A model generated the notes under the pieces. The model made no database searches. It had not been told where the DNA came from and worked only from the letters and a program-made list of their open reading frames with translations. Both the position numbers and the translations under genes were made by a program. Positions 42,909 to 54,027 of a stretch of DNA of 64,000 bases are shown here, piece after piece. Source of the stretch: Gautieria morchelliformis (lineage: Eukaryota > Basidiomycota > Agaricomycetes > Gomphales > Gomphaceae); NCBI GenBank assembly GCA_015179125.1, contig WHVA01000133.1:62001-126000 (forward strand). Direction: 5' to 3'. Position 1 is the first letter of the stretch; every line of letters starts with the position of its first letter.

Positions 42909-43396
42909 TGTAAGGGCAACCCTGGCTAGTTGTGGAGATCACACTACCACACAACTGACAAGGGGAAATCCAAAGTATGTATAAATGAACGGAGTATACA
43001 AGAGAGGGGATTCTCACCTGACAAGGGGAAATCCAAAGAGAAAAGTCTAAGGACCCCAATGTCAGCGAGCCCGTATTATACTACGCTGTGCAGCCAGGGA
43101 CAACACTTGGCACCCGCCATCAACCTGCATCCCCCTGACCTCCCTGACCCTTGATCGACCCTTGATGCCACCTATTATGCGAGTCGCTTGATTTCCGACA
43201 CTGTTCCGGGAGTGGAAGTCGGGAATTGGGGTGGAACTGGCAAGGCGAACAGAACTGGTGGAAGTTCTCCCAGAAGCGGAATCATTTCCAAAAGCGGAGG
43301 CGGAGATGGAATCGGAACCGGAAGCGGAGTCGGAAATGGAGTCGGAACTGGGTGTGGTGTCGGAACTGGAAATGGAAAACAGGGTGCCCCCTGACA
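42909..43396 (-). repeat. 5' LTR of element C
   Basis: 488 bases, beginning (minus strand) TGTCAG and ending TTACA, with the internal region to the left. It differs from the other LTR by scattered substitutions and small indels, so C is older than B. Confidence 0.92.
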
Positions 43397-43401
43397 GCCT
43401 C

Positions 43402-43637
43402 TAACTTGGATTATATACTATTAGCTATCCCCGCCTTCAATAAATGGCAGTATTCTGGAACCGGATCAAATACAATTATGCAGTTCCAATGTGTCAGGGG
43501 TAGGCTTTGCACAAGCGATGCGTAAAATAGAAAATTAAATAATGTGGTTGAGTTCATGGAACTCTTGTGGTGGCCACCACTGCTGTAAAACTAAAACTGT
43601 GGTATGTAAAGAGACATGAATACAGGATTCATACCTG
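43402..43637. other. No gene recognised
   Basis: AT-rich sequence between element C and the 330-base repeat; no coding frame of note. Confidence 0.4.
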
Positions 43638-43957
43638 TTTTGGATCTAATAACGTTTTAAAGGGCTCTAGAAATTACAGCGTATTATGTATATAATGATG
43701 CGCTCCTGCTAGCTTTACCAACCGTGACCAACGCTCCTGGAAACTTTCAAGATCTGCATAGCGCCTTCTCATCACTAAGCTCCTTGCACTATGTTTCTGT
43801 ACTCGTCCAGGACAACCTCTCTGGTTCGGGGCTGCTAGTGTTATTGCTGCAGATTCTCACCCAGGAGGCGGGGTGCACCCATAGGTTTTAAACGACTCTT
43901 AGGGACGAGAACAACTTCGGCGTTTCAACCCTCGCTCGATATATGGTGCCATAATAT
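43638..43957 (+). repeat. Long direct repeat, copy 2
   Basis: Matches 11362-11694 in the same orientation. It ends at the same point (GGTGCCATAATAT) and is then followed by unrelated sequence. No coding frame or terminal repeats were seen in it. Confidence 0.85.
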
Positions 43958-44339
43958 GGTTCAACAATCCCCTCGATTTTTTATCTGTCTTGAGTTCCCG
44001 ATTACAAGATAGCAATTGAACTACATACAGTATTAGAGGAAAATCCACACCAATACGGGCCGACTTGTGATGGTGAGTGAGCTCGGTTGATCACTATTTC
44101 ATTCTCGAACTAGGTCAGCGGATCAATATGCATGGAATCGCTGCATGAACTACTTACAGAGCTCTAAGTCCCCACTCAGCAGGTCTGGCTCCCGACGCCG
44201 ATGATGTAACCCGAAGCATCTCAGCGCGCAGCGCCTCTTCGTCACTTCTGTCCCTTGAACAGGGTCATGTTTTCCCTGCAGTAGCCGGGAATGCTGCAAG
44301 GACATCATACGGTCATGGTCATATTTACACATACATTTT

Positions 44340-44520
44340 CTGGCACAGGCCGAGTTGGATCGAGTGATCAGAGACGATAGTCTTCCTTCTTTCTGTGGCA
44401 TATTGCCATGTCACCAACCGACGCCCCGTAGGTGTCTGAACTCTCAAGACGACTGTGCTTTGTTTCATTATGATATAAGTTTCCCTGGTTTCTGTAGATT
44501 TGGGAGGGGAGTCGCAAGTT
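44340..44520 (+). pseudogene. Possible cytochrome P450 remnant
   Basis: The plus strand reads AELDRVIRDDSLPSF just after a CAG acceptor-like site, which recalls the stretch between helices J' and K of fungal P450s (AELDxVxGxxRLPxF). A little further on, RFGRGVASS is faintly like the haem-binding FGxGRRxCPG region, but the cysteine motif is not conserved. The parts are too close together and partly out of frame, so at most a relic is present. Confidence 0.3.
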
Positions 44521-44652
44521 CCTCACTCTCGCCAGGACAGCGATGATAAGTCACGATGGGGACAGGCAGCGAAATAATTTCTATAAAAAAATAAAAATTT
44601 AGTACAATTAATACAATAGGTCCTCCTTGTCAATAAATTAACAGCATCCATT

Positions 44653-46433
44653 CTAGCGTCCATTAATTCGTTGGTCGACGTCCTGAACCTCAATATTCTT
44701 GATCCACGCTCCGATAGAGCCACTATAAGTCTGGTAAATACGAGGTTATCTGGAGAAGTAAGAATACGTACAGAAACCCCTCATGTCGAAGGAATAGAGC
44801 GCGCTTCGTGCCTTTGCTCCAGAACCGTATTGCGTACGACAGCGTAGTGACAGTCGCTGCATAGCCTGATACACCTGACATCTCAGTGGTTGGCATGCCC
44901 CACAAAAATGTTACTAACCACGTATGAAACACCCTCCAAAGTATATCTTATCCAGACCATACTTCTCAGCATTCATGTACCTTTCCTTGATGCTTGAGGT
45001 CGCCTCCAAAAGACAGTAATAATGAGTAAACTCACGCGATTTGCCCAATGTTGTTACTAATCGCGTATAGCAAGCTGCGGCTGATGTCTTCAGCGGAAAA
45101 CTTGCGCCTTTGTCCTCCCTCGCCCTTCTTGAACACCTTGCCAAATGACGACGCAATCATAGTCGATTTCAGCCCCAAGCGCGAATAATCCTGCCCATAA
45201 ATGTCCCCGACAAGCATGTCCACCGTGGCGTTATCTCCTTGTTCCGAAAGAGCCAACATTTCTAGATGCCATGTCATATAAGCCGCGTCTCATAAAGATA
45301 TAGTAAGGCCACTGACCATCGAAACTGGTGGCAGGAGTCAGGAGACTCAGCAAACCCCAGAGGGTACCGCCTCCAAGACTTGTCCCGCTGACTCGTTCAA
45401 AAGTGCCGCCTTCGTCCACTTTGATGATCGACACGCCTGACCCAATATTGACTAGAAGACATGGAAATTGTGGACTAGGATCGGTAGCAAAAGACACATT
45501 ATACTGTGGCGGGTTCGGAGACGGTCGTTCAAGCACGTCAAGTTGCGAAGGCCCTGCTGAACCATTCACATAGGCCGCTGGAGGATTCTGTGGTGTTTTA
45601 TCGGGATGGGAGACGGAGTGAATCAGTTCGTCCGAGAAGAAATAGACTTCATCTGGGATATGTGTGATAAAACCCAAGCCTTCGATGAGACACTCCATCT
45701 CATCCTCCCTTCTGACTTCGACACCAAGCTCCTCACTGAAGAGCTCGTGAAAACGATGTGCGCCTCCACCTGTAGCCATGATCTTTACGCTTCTCTTCAT
45801 CTCATCCTCTGTCACGCCATTTACCGTCGCAGAGCGAGTGATGAGTGAGCGGATGAAGGCGACACAGTCTTCAAGATTCGACGTCTCAAATCGCTCGAAA
45901 TTGAGTGATCCTCCGGGGAAATGCTTCAGGGTCATTTTGGCAAGCTTGGAGGACAACCCTGGTTCCAGCGGTGTCGAACTGGATTCCAGGGCGAGGGGTG
46001 TAAGAGCCCCACTGCGGAGGAGATGCCGGGACACGTCTTCAGAGCATCCGTCAGTGCCGGGAGAACTACTAGGGCTGCGTTGGACATTCCCATTCAAGGA
46101 AGAACGAGATGGCGGAAGGGGCTCTGGTGAACGAGTGAAGTACACCACTTTGGCAAGCGACCCGCCGATCTGCGAGTTGTTCAGTGCCGCTCTTAGCTGC
46201 GAGACAAAAACCTACGTCGACTGCGATATGGGAGACGGGTTCGATGTAGTTTGGCAAATATATACCTCGACTATCTCTTGTCTGTCTGATATGAGAGACA
46301 CTCCTAAGCACATCAAGTTCAGGCTGACCTCTGGGGATTCTTCGTGCAATATCACAGCTCCACGAGTGTCGACCTTGATGGCTTTGGGTGTAGGCAGGGA
46401 CATGAGGGCGCTCGAAGGTCGAGCCACTGCCAT
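44653..46433 (-). CDS. Pantothenate kinase (type II, eukaryotic)
   Basis: Catalyses ATP-dependent phosphorylation of pantothenate, the first and regulated step of coenzyme A synthesis. The start MAVARPSSALMSLPTP at 46433 leads, across two introns, to VSHIAVD|IGGSLAKVVYFTRSPEP, the phosphate-binding motif of the ASKHA fold. Then come LNFERFETSNLEDCVAFI, KIMATGGGAHRF, VEVRREDEMECLIEGLGFI, FPCLLVNIGSGVSIIKVD, GTSLGGGTLWGLLSLLT and VDMLVGDIYGQDYSRLGL. The end reads LYAISNNIGQIA, GLDKIYFGGCFIRG, ALFLRHEGF and GAWIKNIEVQDV, with stop at 44653. Residues 50-100 hold a Ser/Pro-rich insert (SPSSSPGTDGC) where fungal enzymes often vary. Introns account for all frame changes seen. It is the first core gene right of the island. 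Confidence 0.92.
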
Positions 46434-46561
46434 GTCGTACCGATCAGCCCATTTAAGTGGACTAGCGTGGCTCTGACACTCGGGTTTTCAAATTCCGGGA
46501 TCCTGCAGGGCCCACAATAGATAAGAGGTTCCTCCACTATGTACAGCCTTTAAGCTTAAAT

Positions 46562-49500
46562 TCAACCCCCAATAGCCGCTATTACAAGCCTAGTTGCTTC
46601 TGGCTTCTCCGCACGCACCCCCAGCTCCAGGGTTACACCGTTTCCGGAAGAATAAGTCATCCGGCTCCGCACAAGCACCTTCCCGCCCCCGCCAGTAACC
46701 AGGCCTGATAATTGCAAAGTGTGAACAGAGGTTGATGAGGGATGCTCTGTACCGCCAAGGGGTTCCATATTCAAAATCTCCACAATGGAATTTACAGCAG
46801 CTGTGTACTTTTGTTAAGCAAACTCTGTGTCTTACTAATACATTTGCTTACCTTTGATACTGTCCATAGCTGACAGTGCGAATGTCTCAGTTGCAGTCGA
46901 TCCACTCCGTAAGCGATCCCACTCCGCAGAGAAGTTAGCATAACTGGGGATGATATAGTCGCCTCCGGCACCAAGCTCTACTTCTTCTAATTGATACTCG
47001 TCCTCGTACCCTTCTTCTTCGGGCTCTCCACTCGATGGGTCTAGCTCTTTGCTGATGAACTTGAGTGTACATTGGAAGGAAGCGAGCGTGTACTCTCTTG
47101 GATCATCACGCGTGAAGGAGACGTAGACAATGCTTGGAGAATCGGCGGCAGTCAGGTGTGGTATGGGAATGATGAAATCCTCTGTTAACCCCGAGTCGGT
47201 AGCCGGTTGCATGATCACGGAAACTTGCTCTAGAACGGTGTCTGGCAACGTGTTCGACACATTAAACTATGATTCAGAGTTAGGACAACCTCGGAAGAGA
47301 CGTAAAGAAGTTTCACCTGGAATACGACATGGTCTTTGAACAAGTGCTTGACGCATGTAACGAGGTATTCCGTCTCACTCTCGGTCAGCGGTGCTGGTTT
47401 AGCGCTACTGTTGAGGACAGGCCCATATGAAGCCAGCTCAGGGACAGCAGCAAGCTGTGCAGCATACGCTGACTGAGTTTCAGCTGCCGTCGGGGGCGGC
47501 GCTACAGCCGTAGCATCCGGCTTTTTGGAAACCGGGGCGCTAATAGTGTCCAAACTGCTTGGACCTTCGCGTAGTGTTGGTCAATATCAACAGTTTGGAT
47601 CGTATAAACACTCACGAGCAACCTCAGTAGCCGCTTGGGCGCGGCTGATTTTGGGAATAGAAGATACATCAAAAGGTTGTTTACTCGCGTCCGTATCATT
47701 GACATAAGACACAAGTTTCGATTCCAGAGCCGAGAGTGAAAAGACCGAATCTAAGGATAATCGCATATATGTCAATGTCACCTAGCATACAAAACTCGTG
47801 GCCTTACCTTCTTTAACATAAGTTTCAGCCAAAGAAGCGTCGTCAATTACCCGGAGGTACATAGCAGCCCGATCTCGAACTTCGTCGTCAACGTCATCCA
47901 GGCATCTAGGAGGCTCTTTTGTCAGGAATAAGACACCGATTTCGTTATAAAACGCTTACCGGGAAAGCAGCACACTGATGCTTCGTTTGACAGTCATGTC
48001 TGCGACGTTCACACCAAACTTGGCCAAGCTGGAAACCGCGGCAGCCCTGACGACTGCATTTTCGAGGACAACGCGATTGTAGATATAACGAATGAATTTG
48101 GTGGGTTGAGGAGCCTTCGGCCCTTCGATACCAAGCAAGTATAGAATTCGTACGCTGAGTTTTGTGAACTCGCAATCTTCGATGAATTCGCACAGATGCG
48201 ATAACGCAGCTTCCTTAGAGTCTTGAATAAACTTGATCATATCGAAGATGGCCTCGACAACCGCACGTTTGAAGTCGTAGCCACCCTCATCGCGTAGCAC
48301 GCCAGACAGGAAGTTGAGCATGAGAGCCTGTTTGGCTGGGAACTTCAAGCAGAGGGACCGGATGGCATCGACGACAATGACTTTGAATTCGTCGCTGATT
48401 TCAGACATGAAGCCGGAAATTTGTTTCATGAGGCGGTCGACCGATGCTTCGTTGCCAGTCTTCAGTAGGGTCGTAATAGCGTATGTGGCAATGCTGCGAT
48501 TTGAGTCGGAAATGAGGTTCTCCATGTCGAGATTGCACGTGGCGACACTAGTGGGGTGAGTGAGAGACAAAGCACTCAGGGTCCGGATAGCCGCGAATTT
48601 AAGTGCCGGCTTAGGCGACGAAAGGAATAGCTGGAGAACTGCACCAATGTCACTGTCGTGTTATCTCACTATCAGGACAACTTGACTCACCGGCTATGGA
48701 GCGAGTCAGCTGCTGTGCCGTAACATTGCGCATCTCGCAAATGGCACGCGCAGCTTCGAAATTGACCATGTCTGATTTGTGTCGCAGCCAGCCTTCTAAG
48801 AGATCAAACATCTGCTTTTGCATGCTGCCGGCAGATGAGCTCGTCGTCAGAACTATAGTCATAAATCGTACTTACTTGGGATCTTCCTCCATAATTTTAG
48901 CAGCATACCGGATGAGCATGCATAATGCCATGGCGTTCTTTAAAGTCGTTCCTGCTCCAGATCTACCTCCACCCAGTTGCTGGATCATTTTCGTGACCGC
49001 CATACGATCCTGTTGCCGTATTACATAAAGAAGCCCCAATGCATGATATTGTGTGATGTAACTGGTTGATGGAATTGCTTGATACCCTGGTGTAGACGGT
49101 TGTGACCCGCCTCCAAAATTGAGGTAGGACGACGCGGAACTGGACACGCCGAAAAAGGAAGAAGACTTCGCATTGACCGCTTCCTGGGCTTCGTTGACCC
49201 ACCGCTTGATGACGTCTTTGGCTACAGGATACAAGTGGTAGGAGGAAACGAGAGCTGCGGATGAAATGGAAGGATTACGATCCACAATGGCTGCTTTGAA
49301 AAAGCGTTCCACGGTTTGGACCATGGATGGCTGCTCATGCGTAAGGCGGGGAAGACAACGGTCATATTGATACTCACATCTGTTATACGACAAAGAGCCC
49401 GAATGGCGTTTGGACGATAGATGACATCAAGGTTTGGCTGCTGCATGTCCTTCATAATGCTGCTGGTAACGATGATCACATCTTCCGCATAACAGGACAG

Positions 49501-49822
49501 TTCCTTGATTGCGAGGTACACCATTTGTCGCAGCGCGCTCTGTGGTGGAAAGTGTGAGGAGTGTTCCTGAATGTCCGAACCAACGGCATGCTCACGTCTT
49601 TGTGCTGGAACAACTTGGTCGTTCCAAAAAAAAGGGTCGTAGCTTCATGTGTCCCAAAGGACTCTCCAATATAAAGCAGATACACAATGCGTGTAAGGAG
49701 GGCCCTGCATTTTCGCGGGCTAATGGGCGACTCGTTGAAGACTCGAGCTTCTTGAGTAATGGTGGACTTGTTGTTATAGTAGGAGCTCAGGCCGCTGTCA
49801 TCATCCCTCTTCGCGTATGCCA
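46562..49822 (-). CDS. SEC21: Coatomer subunit gamma
   Basis: Gamma subunit of the COPI coat, which drives retrograde Golgi-to-ER transport. The protein begins [20 protein letters not shown] at 49822. The adaptin-like N-terminal half contains [101 protein letters not shown]-like segments and [21 protein letters not shown] short linker follows, then the gamma-appendage domain ([33 protein letters not shown] and HVVFQ, ending RLVIAAIGG with stop at 46562). Many introns interrupt it. Length and order fit the family. It is head-to-head with the hydrolase gene at 49927. Confidence 0.93.
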
Positions 49823-49926
49823 TCCCAAGTAGGTAGTGCGGGTATCTAGAGCTCTTAAAGTCACTGGGACACGTCGAAGAGGTGGTTAGACGCTGGTCTG
49901 AGTTTCGATCGACTGCCAAACTTAAC
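49823..49926. promoter_or_regulatory. Compact bidirectional promoter region
   Basis: Only 104 bases separate the SEC21 and hydrolase start codons, which face away from each other. Both 5' UTRs and any core promoters must lie here or overlap coding sequence. Confidence 0.5.
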
Positions 49927-51377
49927 ATGAACACTTTAGTTGACGTGTTAATACGACCTATATTAGAAAATACTGGTCTTTATACCCCTGCGGACCCTAC
50001 GTATGGCCGATATCTATTGGAAACCTCGCCATACGAGACAGCATTAGAGGCGGACAAGGAAATCAAAGTTACCTCTCGCCGTGTATTCCTGGATACCCGT
50101 ATGGGACAAGACGTTCAATTGACGCAGGCGGAACTTGACTCTTCCAGAGGGAAGAAATGGTTATACTACAAAATTTGGGAGAAGGGGAGTGGAAACGACT
50201 GCGACATTGTGATGCTCCATGGTACGTTCTCGACATGGGTTCTTCGCCCCTCATGTGTTTAGACAAGGGAGAAATTATCCTAACGTTTAGGCATCAATGA
50301 CTATGGAGGTGTGTATGATTCGGAAGACTTTGTGGCGAGCTTTTAACACGCTGCCGCAGGGAAATGGGCACCTCATGTGTCTAATCTCCTCGGGAAGGGA
50401 TTTAGAGTCATTGTACCAGATCTCCCATCAGTCAGTTGAACCCGAAAGATGTTTATGCGCGATGCTGAGCAGTCCACCAAGCACGGGCGCTCCTGTGGAC
50501 TACATGTCTATATACCTACCGCAGAACAGCTGTTAGATGGTGTTGAAGCGGTCCTAGTCGATGTGGATAGTCTATCGGATACCAGACGAAAGACATTCTT
50601 CGTAGGAACCAGTATGGGTGCTGGGATTATGTAGGTCTCTATTTCAATGTTTGAATTCTCGTTCTGACTTGACATCATTATAGATTCAATTATTGCGCGT
50701 ATGTATCTCATCACCCCGCGTAAAGATTCAGCGAGTAATTAACCATGGAAGGTAGCCGTCATCCTGGCGGCGAGCGTGTCGCTGGTGTATTTGGAATTGC
50801 CCCAATGCTCGGGAGTAAGCACTTTCTGTTTTGTCTGCCTGTGGCACATTCCTCAACAAGGCATTAAGTCGCTCCTGAGACGATGCCACACCCTATCATG
50901 CACAAGATAGCTCGCATGATATGTTTCTTCGCAGGTCGACTACCCTTTGCCAAGGCCGTCAAAGGTAATGTCAGTGACGATCCTCGCGTGGAAGAGGAGT
51001 TTCTAGGTTTGGGTGTCATGCTCTGCGTAAGTACAGGCTCACGATTCTTGTAATTAACAGCGGACCCTCGTGGGTACCACGGCAAGCTTCGCATCGCGAC
51101 TGGGCTTATGCTCTATGGCTGCGTATCCTATCTCACGCCGACGGTGGCTACATCATTCACCACTCCGTTTCGCATTGTCCATGGGAATCACGACCGTGCC
51201 ACTTCGCATCTCCACTCCGTAAAGTTTTTTGAGGCTGCCGGTAGCCAGGACAAAGCGCTTGAAATCTATGAAGGCTATGAACATGTCATGACGAAGGTTG
51301 GCCTTGATCAGAAGGACGATGAAAAGCGACAGAGAGTCCTGAAGGATATGGAGACCTGGTTGCTACAGAGAACCTGA
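49927..51377 (+). CDS. Alpha/beta hydrolase (lipase/esterase-like)
   Basis: The start MNTLVDVLIRPILENTGLY leads to KWLYYKIWEKGSGNDCDIVM and LHG, the oxyanion region. After introns come KFAPHVSNLLGKGFRVIVPD and HGRS, then FVGTSMGAGI with the nucleophile Ser (about 50610), FRIVHGNHDRAT with the probable acid Asp, and EIYEGYEHVMTKVG with the catalytic His. Stop is at 51377. This is the fold and spacing of monoacylglycerol-lipase-like serine hydrolases; the substrate is unknown. Six or so short introns are needed. No signal peptide is seen, so a cytosolic or membrane-associated enzyme is inferred. Confidence 0.85.
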
Positions 51378-52040
51378 AACGTGGATGTGACATCCAGCAA
51401 CTCAGCCCTCACCGTCTTAAGGCGGCCTATGCATGGTTTTTCCTTATTGGCGTATTTCATTCGATCCTTTGATTGGGCGTGGAAAAAGAAAAAATGTATG
51501 TCTAGCGTTTCCTGCACTCCGTCATGGGGCAAGTATCGTTCTGTAAATATGTGCTTGATCCTACAATGATTTTTCTTGGTCGCAACCTCCGTGACTATAA
51601 TGGAGGCCTTGGGTAGTATGCATAGAGACGTATACCTTATAGGTAATTAACCTACCAACTCTCCGTCACCTTCCGAGCTTCTTACACATACCTTCACCAG
51701 GGCGTTGTTCCTGGGGAGGCGTCTTCCATGTCATCTTTTGGTTTTTATGTCTTCCGCTTCCACTATGCCTCAAAACAGTCTCTTCCGTCTTCCATGCTTC
51801 TGATGATTACTATACACGTACAATGATATGGTTTGGCGATTATAACTAGTCCGTGGACTGGTGGATGAAGTGAGAGATACAGAAAGTGACATGGCGTGTG
51901 TATGAGTCGATGATGAACCAAGGATGCCTGGCGAAAGAATAGTCAGAATCACAGGCAGAAAAGAAAAGGAGATTCCCCCACAGTCTCCATAAGTGCAGAG
52001 ATGCAATGGCGCATAACAAGCACAAAAGTGCCCACGGGGG
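51378..52040. other. Intergenic region
   Basis: 3' flanks of two convergent genes; a frame at 51770-52078 on the minus strand has no signature. Nothing else was seen. Confidence 0.5.
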
Positions 52041-52766
52041 CTATAATACCTGTCCTCCAAAACCTGCTGTAACCTCAATCCTCTCTACCTCTTTCCTTAA
52101 CGCTTCGCAGCCCTCCTCTAACCACCTACAATATTCAACGGCCCTGAATAACACACCGCTCTTTCCTTTCGCGCCCCCTGAGCCTTTCTTTCCCCGTGTG
52201 CCACTGCCCTTTGGACGGCCTCGCGTGGGGATGCCCGAGCCAATAGGGGCACCAGCTGGTGCAAGCATATTTGTTAAAGTAGCATATCCGTCACGGATAG
52301 CGTTTCGTCGCTTCTGCTCGGACATTATATGGTTAAGCCGCTTTTGAGGCGTGCTGAGGAGCGGTTTCGTGCGTGTGGTATGGTTGTGATGCGGGGGGTC
52401 AGGACGGGGTGGGGGCGATGAGGAGGAGGACGCAGAGGAACGTGGTGGCGGGTGACTTGGCTGTTCTTGAGCAACTTTTGCTCGAGTTGCACGTTGTGCA
52501 TTAGGTGGCGGCGAGTAACCGGCACTGGGTGCAGCGGTATCTGACCCGGATGAGGTGGGGGAGAACATGGGCATGCCGTGGGGCAGCACGGGGTCGAATT
52601 CCCATTCGAATTTGTCCAGGAATCCGAAGAATGAGTTGCTTTCCGCAGACGAGAGGAGGTTAGAGTCTGCAGGTAGGTCAGGAATGGCGAAGACGGGGCC
52701 ATCGAACAAGGACTCTCCGCCTGGAAAATTGGCTGCAAAATCTGGGTAGGGAACCGGAGGCTGCAT
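52041..52766 (-). CDS. bHLH transcription factor
   Basis: A single-exon gene of 241 residues. The N-terminal half is low in complexity with acidic and hydrophobic patches (SNSFFGFLDKFEWEFDP), which could be an activation region, followed by a Pro/Ser-rich linker. A basic helix-loop-helix follows: RLNHIMSEQKRRNAIRDGYA, TLTNML, a long Gly/Lys-rich loop (GRPKGSGTRGKKGSGG), then GVLFRAVEYCRWLEEGCEAL with a following helix, RKEVERIEV. The H-x3-E-x2-R-R pattern predicts E-box (CACGTG-type) binding. The loop, about 40 residues, is much longer than usual. Stop is at 52041. It is unlike the bHLH remnant at 23560. Confidence 0.85.
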   Translation of the reverse strand: MQPPVPYPDFAANFPGGESLFDGPVFAIPDLPADSNLLSSAESNSFFGFLDKFEWEFDPVLPHGMPMFSPTSSGSDTAAPSAGYSPPPNAQRATRAKVAQEQPSHPPPRSSASSSSSPPPRPDPPHHNHTTRTKPLLSTPQKRLNHIMSEQKRRNAIRDGYATLTNMLAPAGAPIGSGIPTRGRPKGSGTRGKKGSGGAKGKSGVLFRAVEYCRWLEEGCEALRKEVERIEVTAGFGGQVL

Positions 52767-53591
52767 GTAGACCCAAATCGCAGTACTAGTTAGTATTGGT
52801 TGTTGTGTGTCCTATAAGTAAGGAGTGGATATGCTTCCGCGACGTGCGGGAGGCCGGATACTCTCTTTGCCGGTTGCGATTTAATCCCCTTCGTTCTTGG
52901 TGGTCGGTCACAAGGCTTCGCAAGGCTTATCAAAATATGGAGATGTGAGTCCATAAACCCTAACGGCCTCGCAAGGTCACATACTTCCGAAAGTCATTAC
53001 CAGGCTCTCCTTCTGTAAAAATGATCAAGATAATTTCTCTCCATGCCTGTGGAGAGCCCAGTACCAGGCATTGCCTGTGTTTGCAACATTTATTCTGATG
53101 AGTCGAAAGCTGCCCGACGGGCGTCATGAAAACTGGTCTCCACTAATATATCTGGAGGTATAGGAAGACTGCTTCTCTTTTATATACTTACAAGACTGTG
53201 CGGACATCTCGGGTCTGGTACAGGGCACCGCGTAGGACATGTCTCAAACGCGCAGACCCTCCCTCTCCTTCGGAGAGAGTCGGGGATGGCCGCCTGGGCA
53301 ACGACACCCGCATTGCCATTAATTGTTTTGTCTTGTAGGATGCACCCTCCTTCCTCGATCCTAATGGAGTGCCCCTGGATCTGCCCGTCTCGACATAGGA
53401 CGAATGTACCTTGGCTGTCCTGTGAAGTACGAGAAGGTAAATATCGATTATGGTGTATTGGTGTCGCTGTGTGCTTAAATAGTATACTCTTGCGGTAGCG
53501 GATCTCCGACAAAGGATGCCTTCCTTTCCGCGTCGTGGAAGCCCCATGTTACCCGGCGTTGGCGCTGTCCTATGGTGGTATTCTCATCTGT

Positions 53592-53648
53592 AGATGTTAG
53601 CTCGACTGAATTGAAAATATTAGGCACCATTCAGTCGAGCTAATATCT
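53592..53648 (+). repeat. Inverted repeat with 20-base arms
   Basis: The left arm starts AGATGTTAGCTCGACTG; the right arm is its reverse complement with a single mismatch; the spacer is 17 bases. It could be a small foldback element or an RNA hairpin. Confidence 0.9.
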
Positions 53649-53880
53649 ATGGGTATACAAAACACTCTATTGCATCAGCCGTGGCAGTAGGCGATGCACC
53701 TGAGGTGGCAGAATCAGCCTGATCGCCAGCGGCGGCGGCTCGGCTAGACCTCGAGTTTCAAATCGAGTAACTATAGCTCGTGCAAGCGTGGCTTCCATCG
53801 ATATAAGCTACTACACCATATATCTTTGTAACTAGGTAACCAATAATTATGAAGCTGCCCAACACGGAAAGGCATTTGTG

Positions 53881-53890
53881 GTCACGTGAC
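53881..53890 (+). promoter_or_regulatory. E-box upstream of chitin synthase
   Basis: GTCACGTGAC, 138 bases before the start codon at 54028. CACGTG is the classical bHLH target; binding here is inferred. Confidence 0.35.
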
Positions 53891-54027
53891 CCATTTCTCG
53901 TCTCACCTCGGCTCCGTTGACCACCAAGCTCTTGACACCGATCGTCGGCGGAGTCTTTCGTCACCTCGTCACTCCTTACAACTTCCACTCTTTTACCTTG
54001 TCTCGGGCTTACCCCGAGGGCGACACC

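Larger units (their letters stand above)
37142..43396 (-). mobile_element. Chromovirus C, decayed relative of element B
   Basis: A minus-strand element of 6,255 bases with LTRs of 489 and 488 bases (37142-37630 and 42909-43396) and the five-base duplication GCCTC (37137-37141 and 43397-43401). It is the same family as element B, with long stretches of near identity. Gag and pol are broken by stops and frameshifts. The primer-binding site pair (AGAAAAGTCT next to the 5' LTR and AGACTTTTCT in the LTR) is preserved. It lies in inverted orientation to element B. Confidence 0.93.
52767..54027. other. Intergenic region with a strong hairpin and an E-box
   Basis: Frames here are short and without signature (longest about 119 residues on the minus strand at 53188-53547). 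It contains the hairpin at 53592-53648 and an E-box at 53881, and should include the promoters of the bHLH and chitin synthase genes. Confidence 0.5.

Noticed and set aside
53740-53775. tRNA-like T-arm (CTCGAGTTTCAAATCGAG)
   Set aside because: The loop has 8 bases, and no A-box, anticodon arm or acceptor stem could be placed around it.
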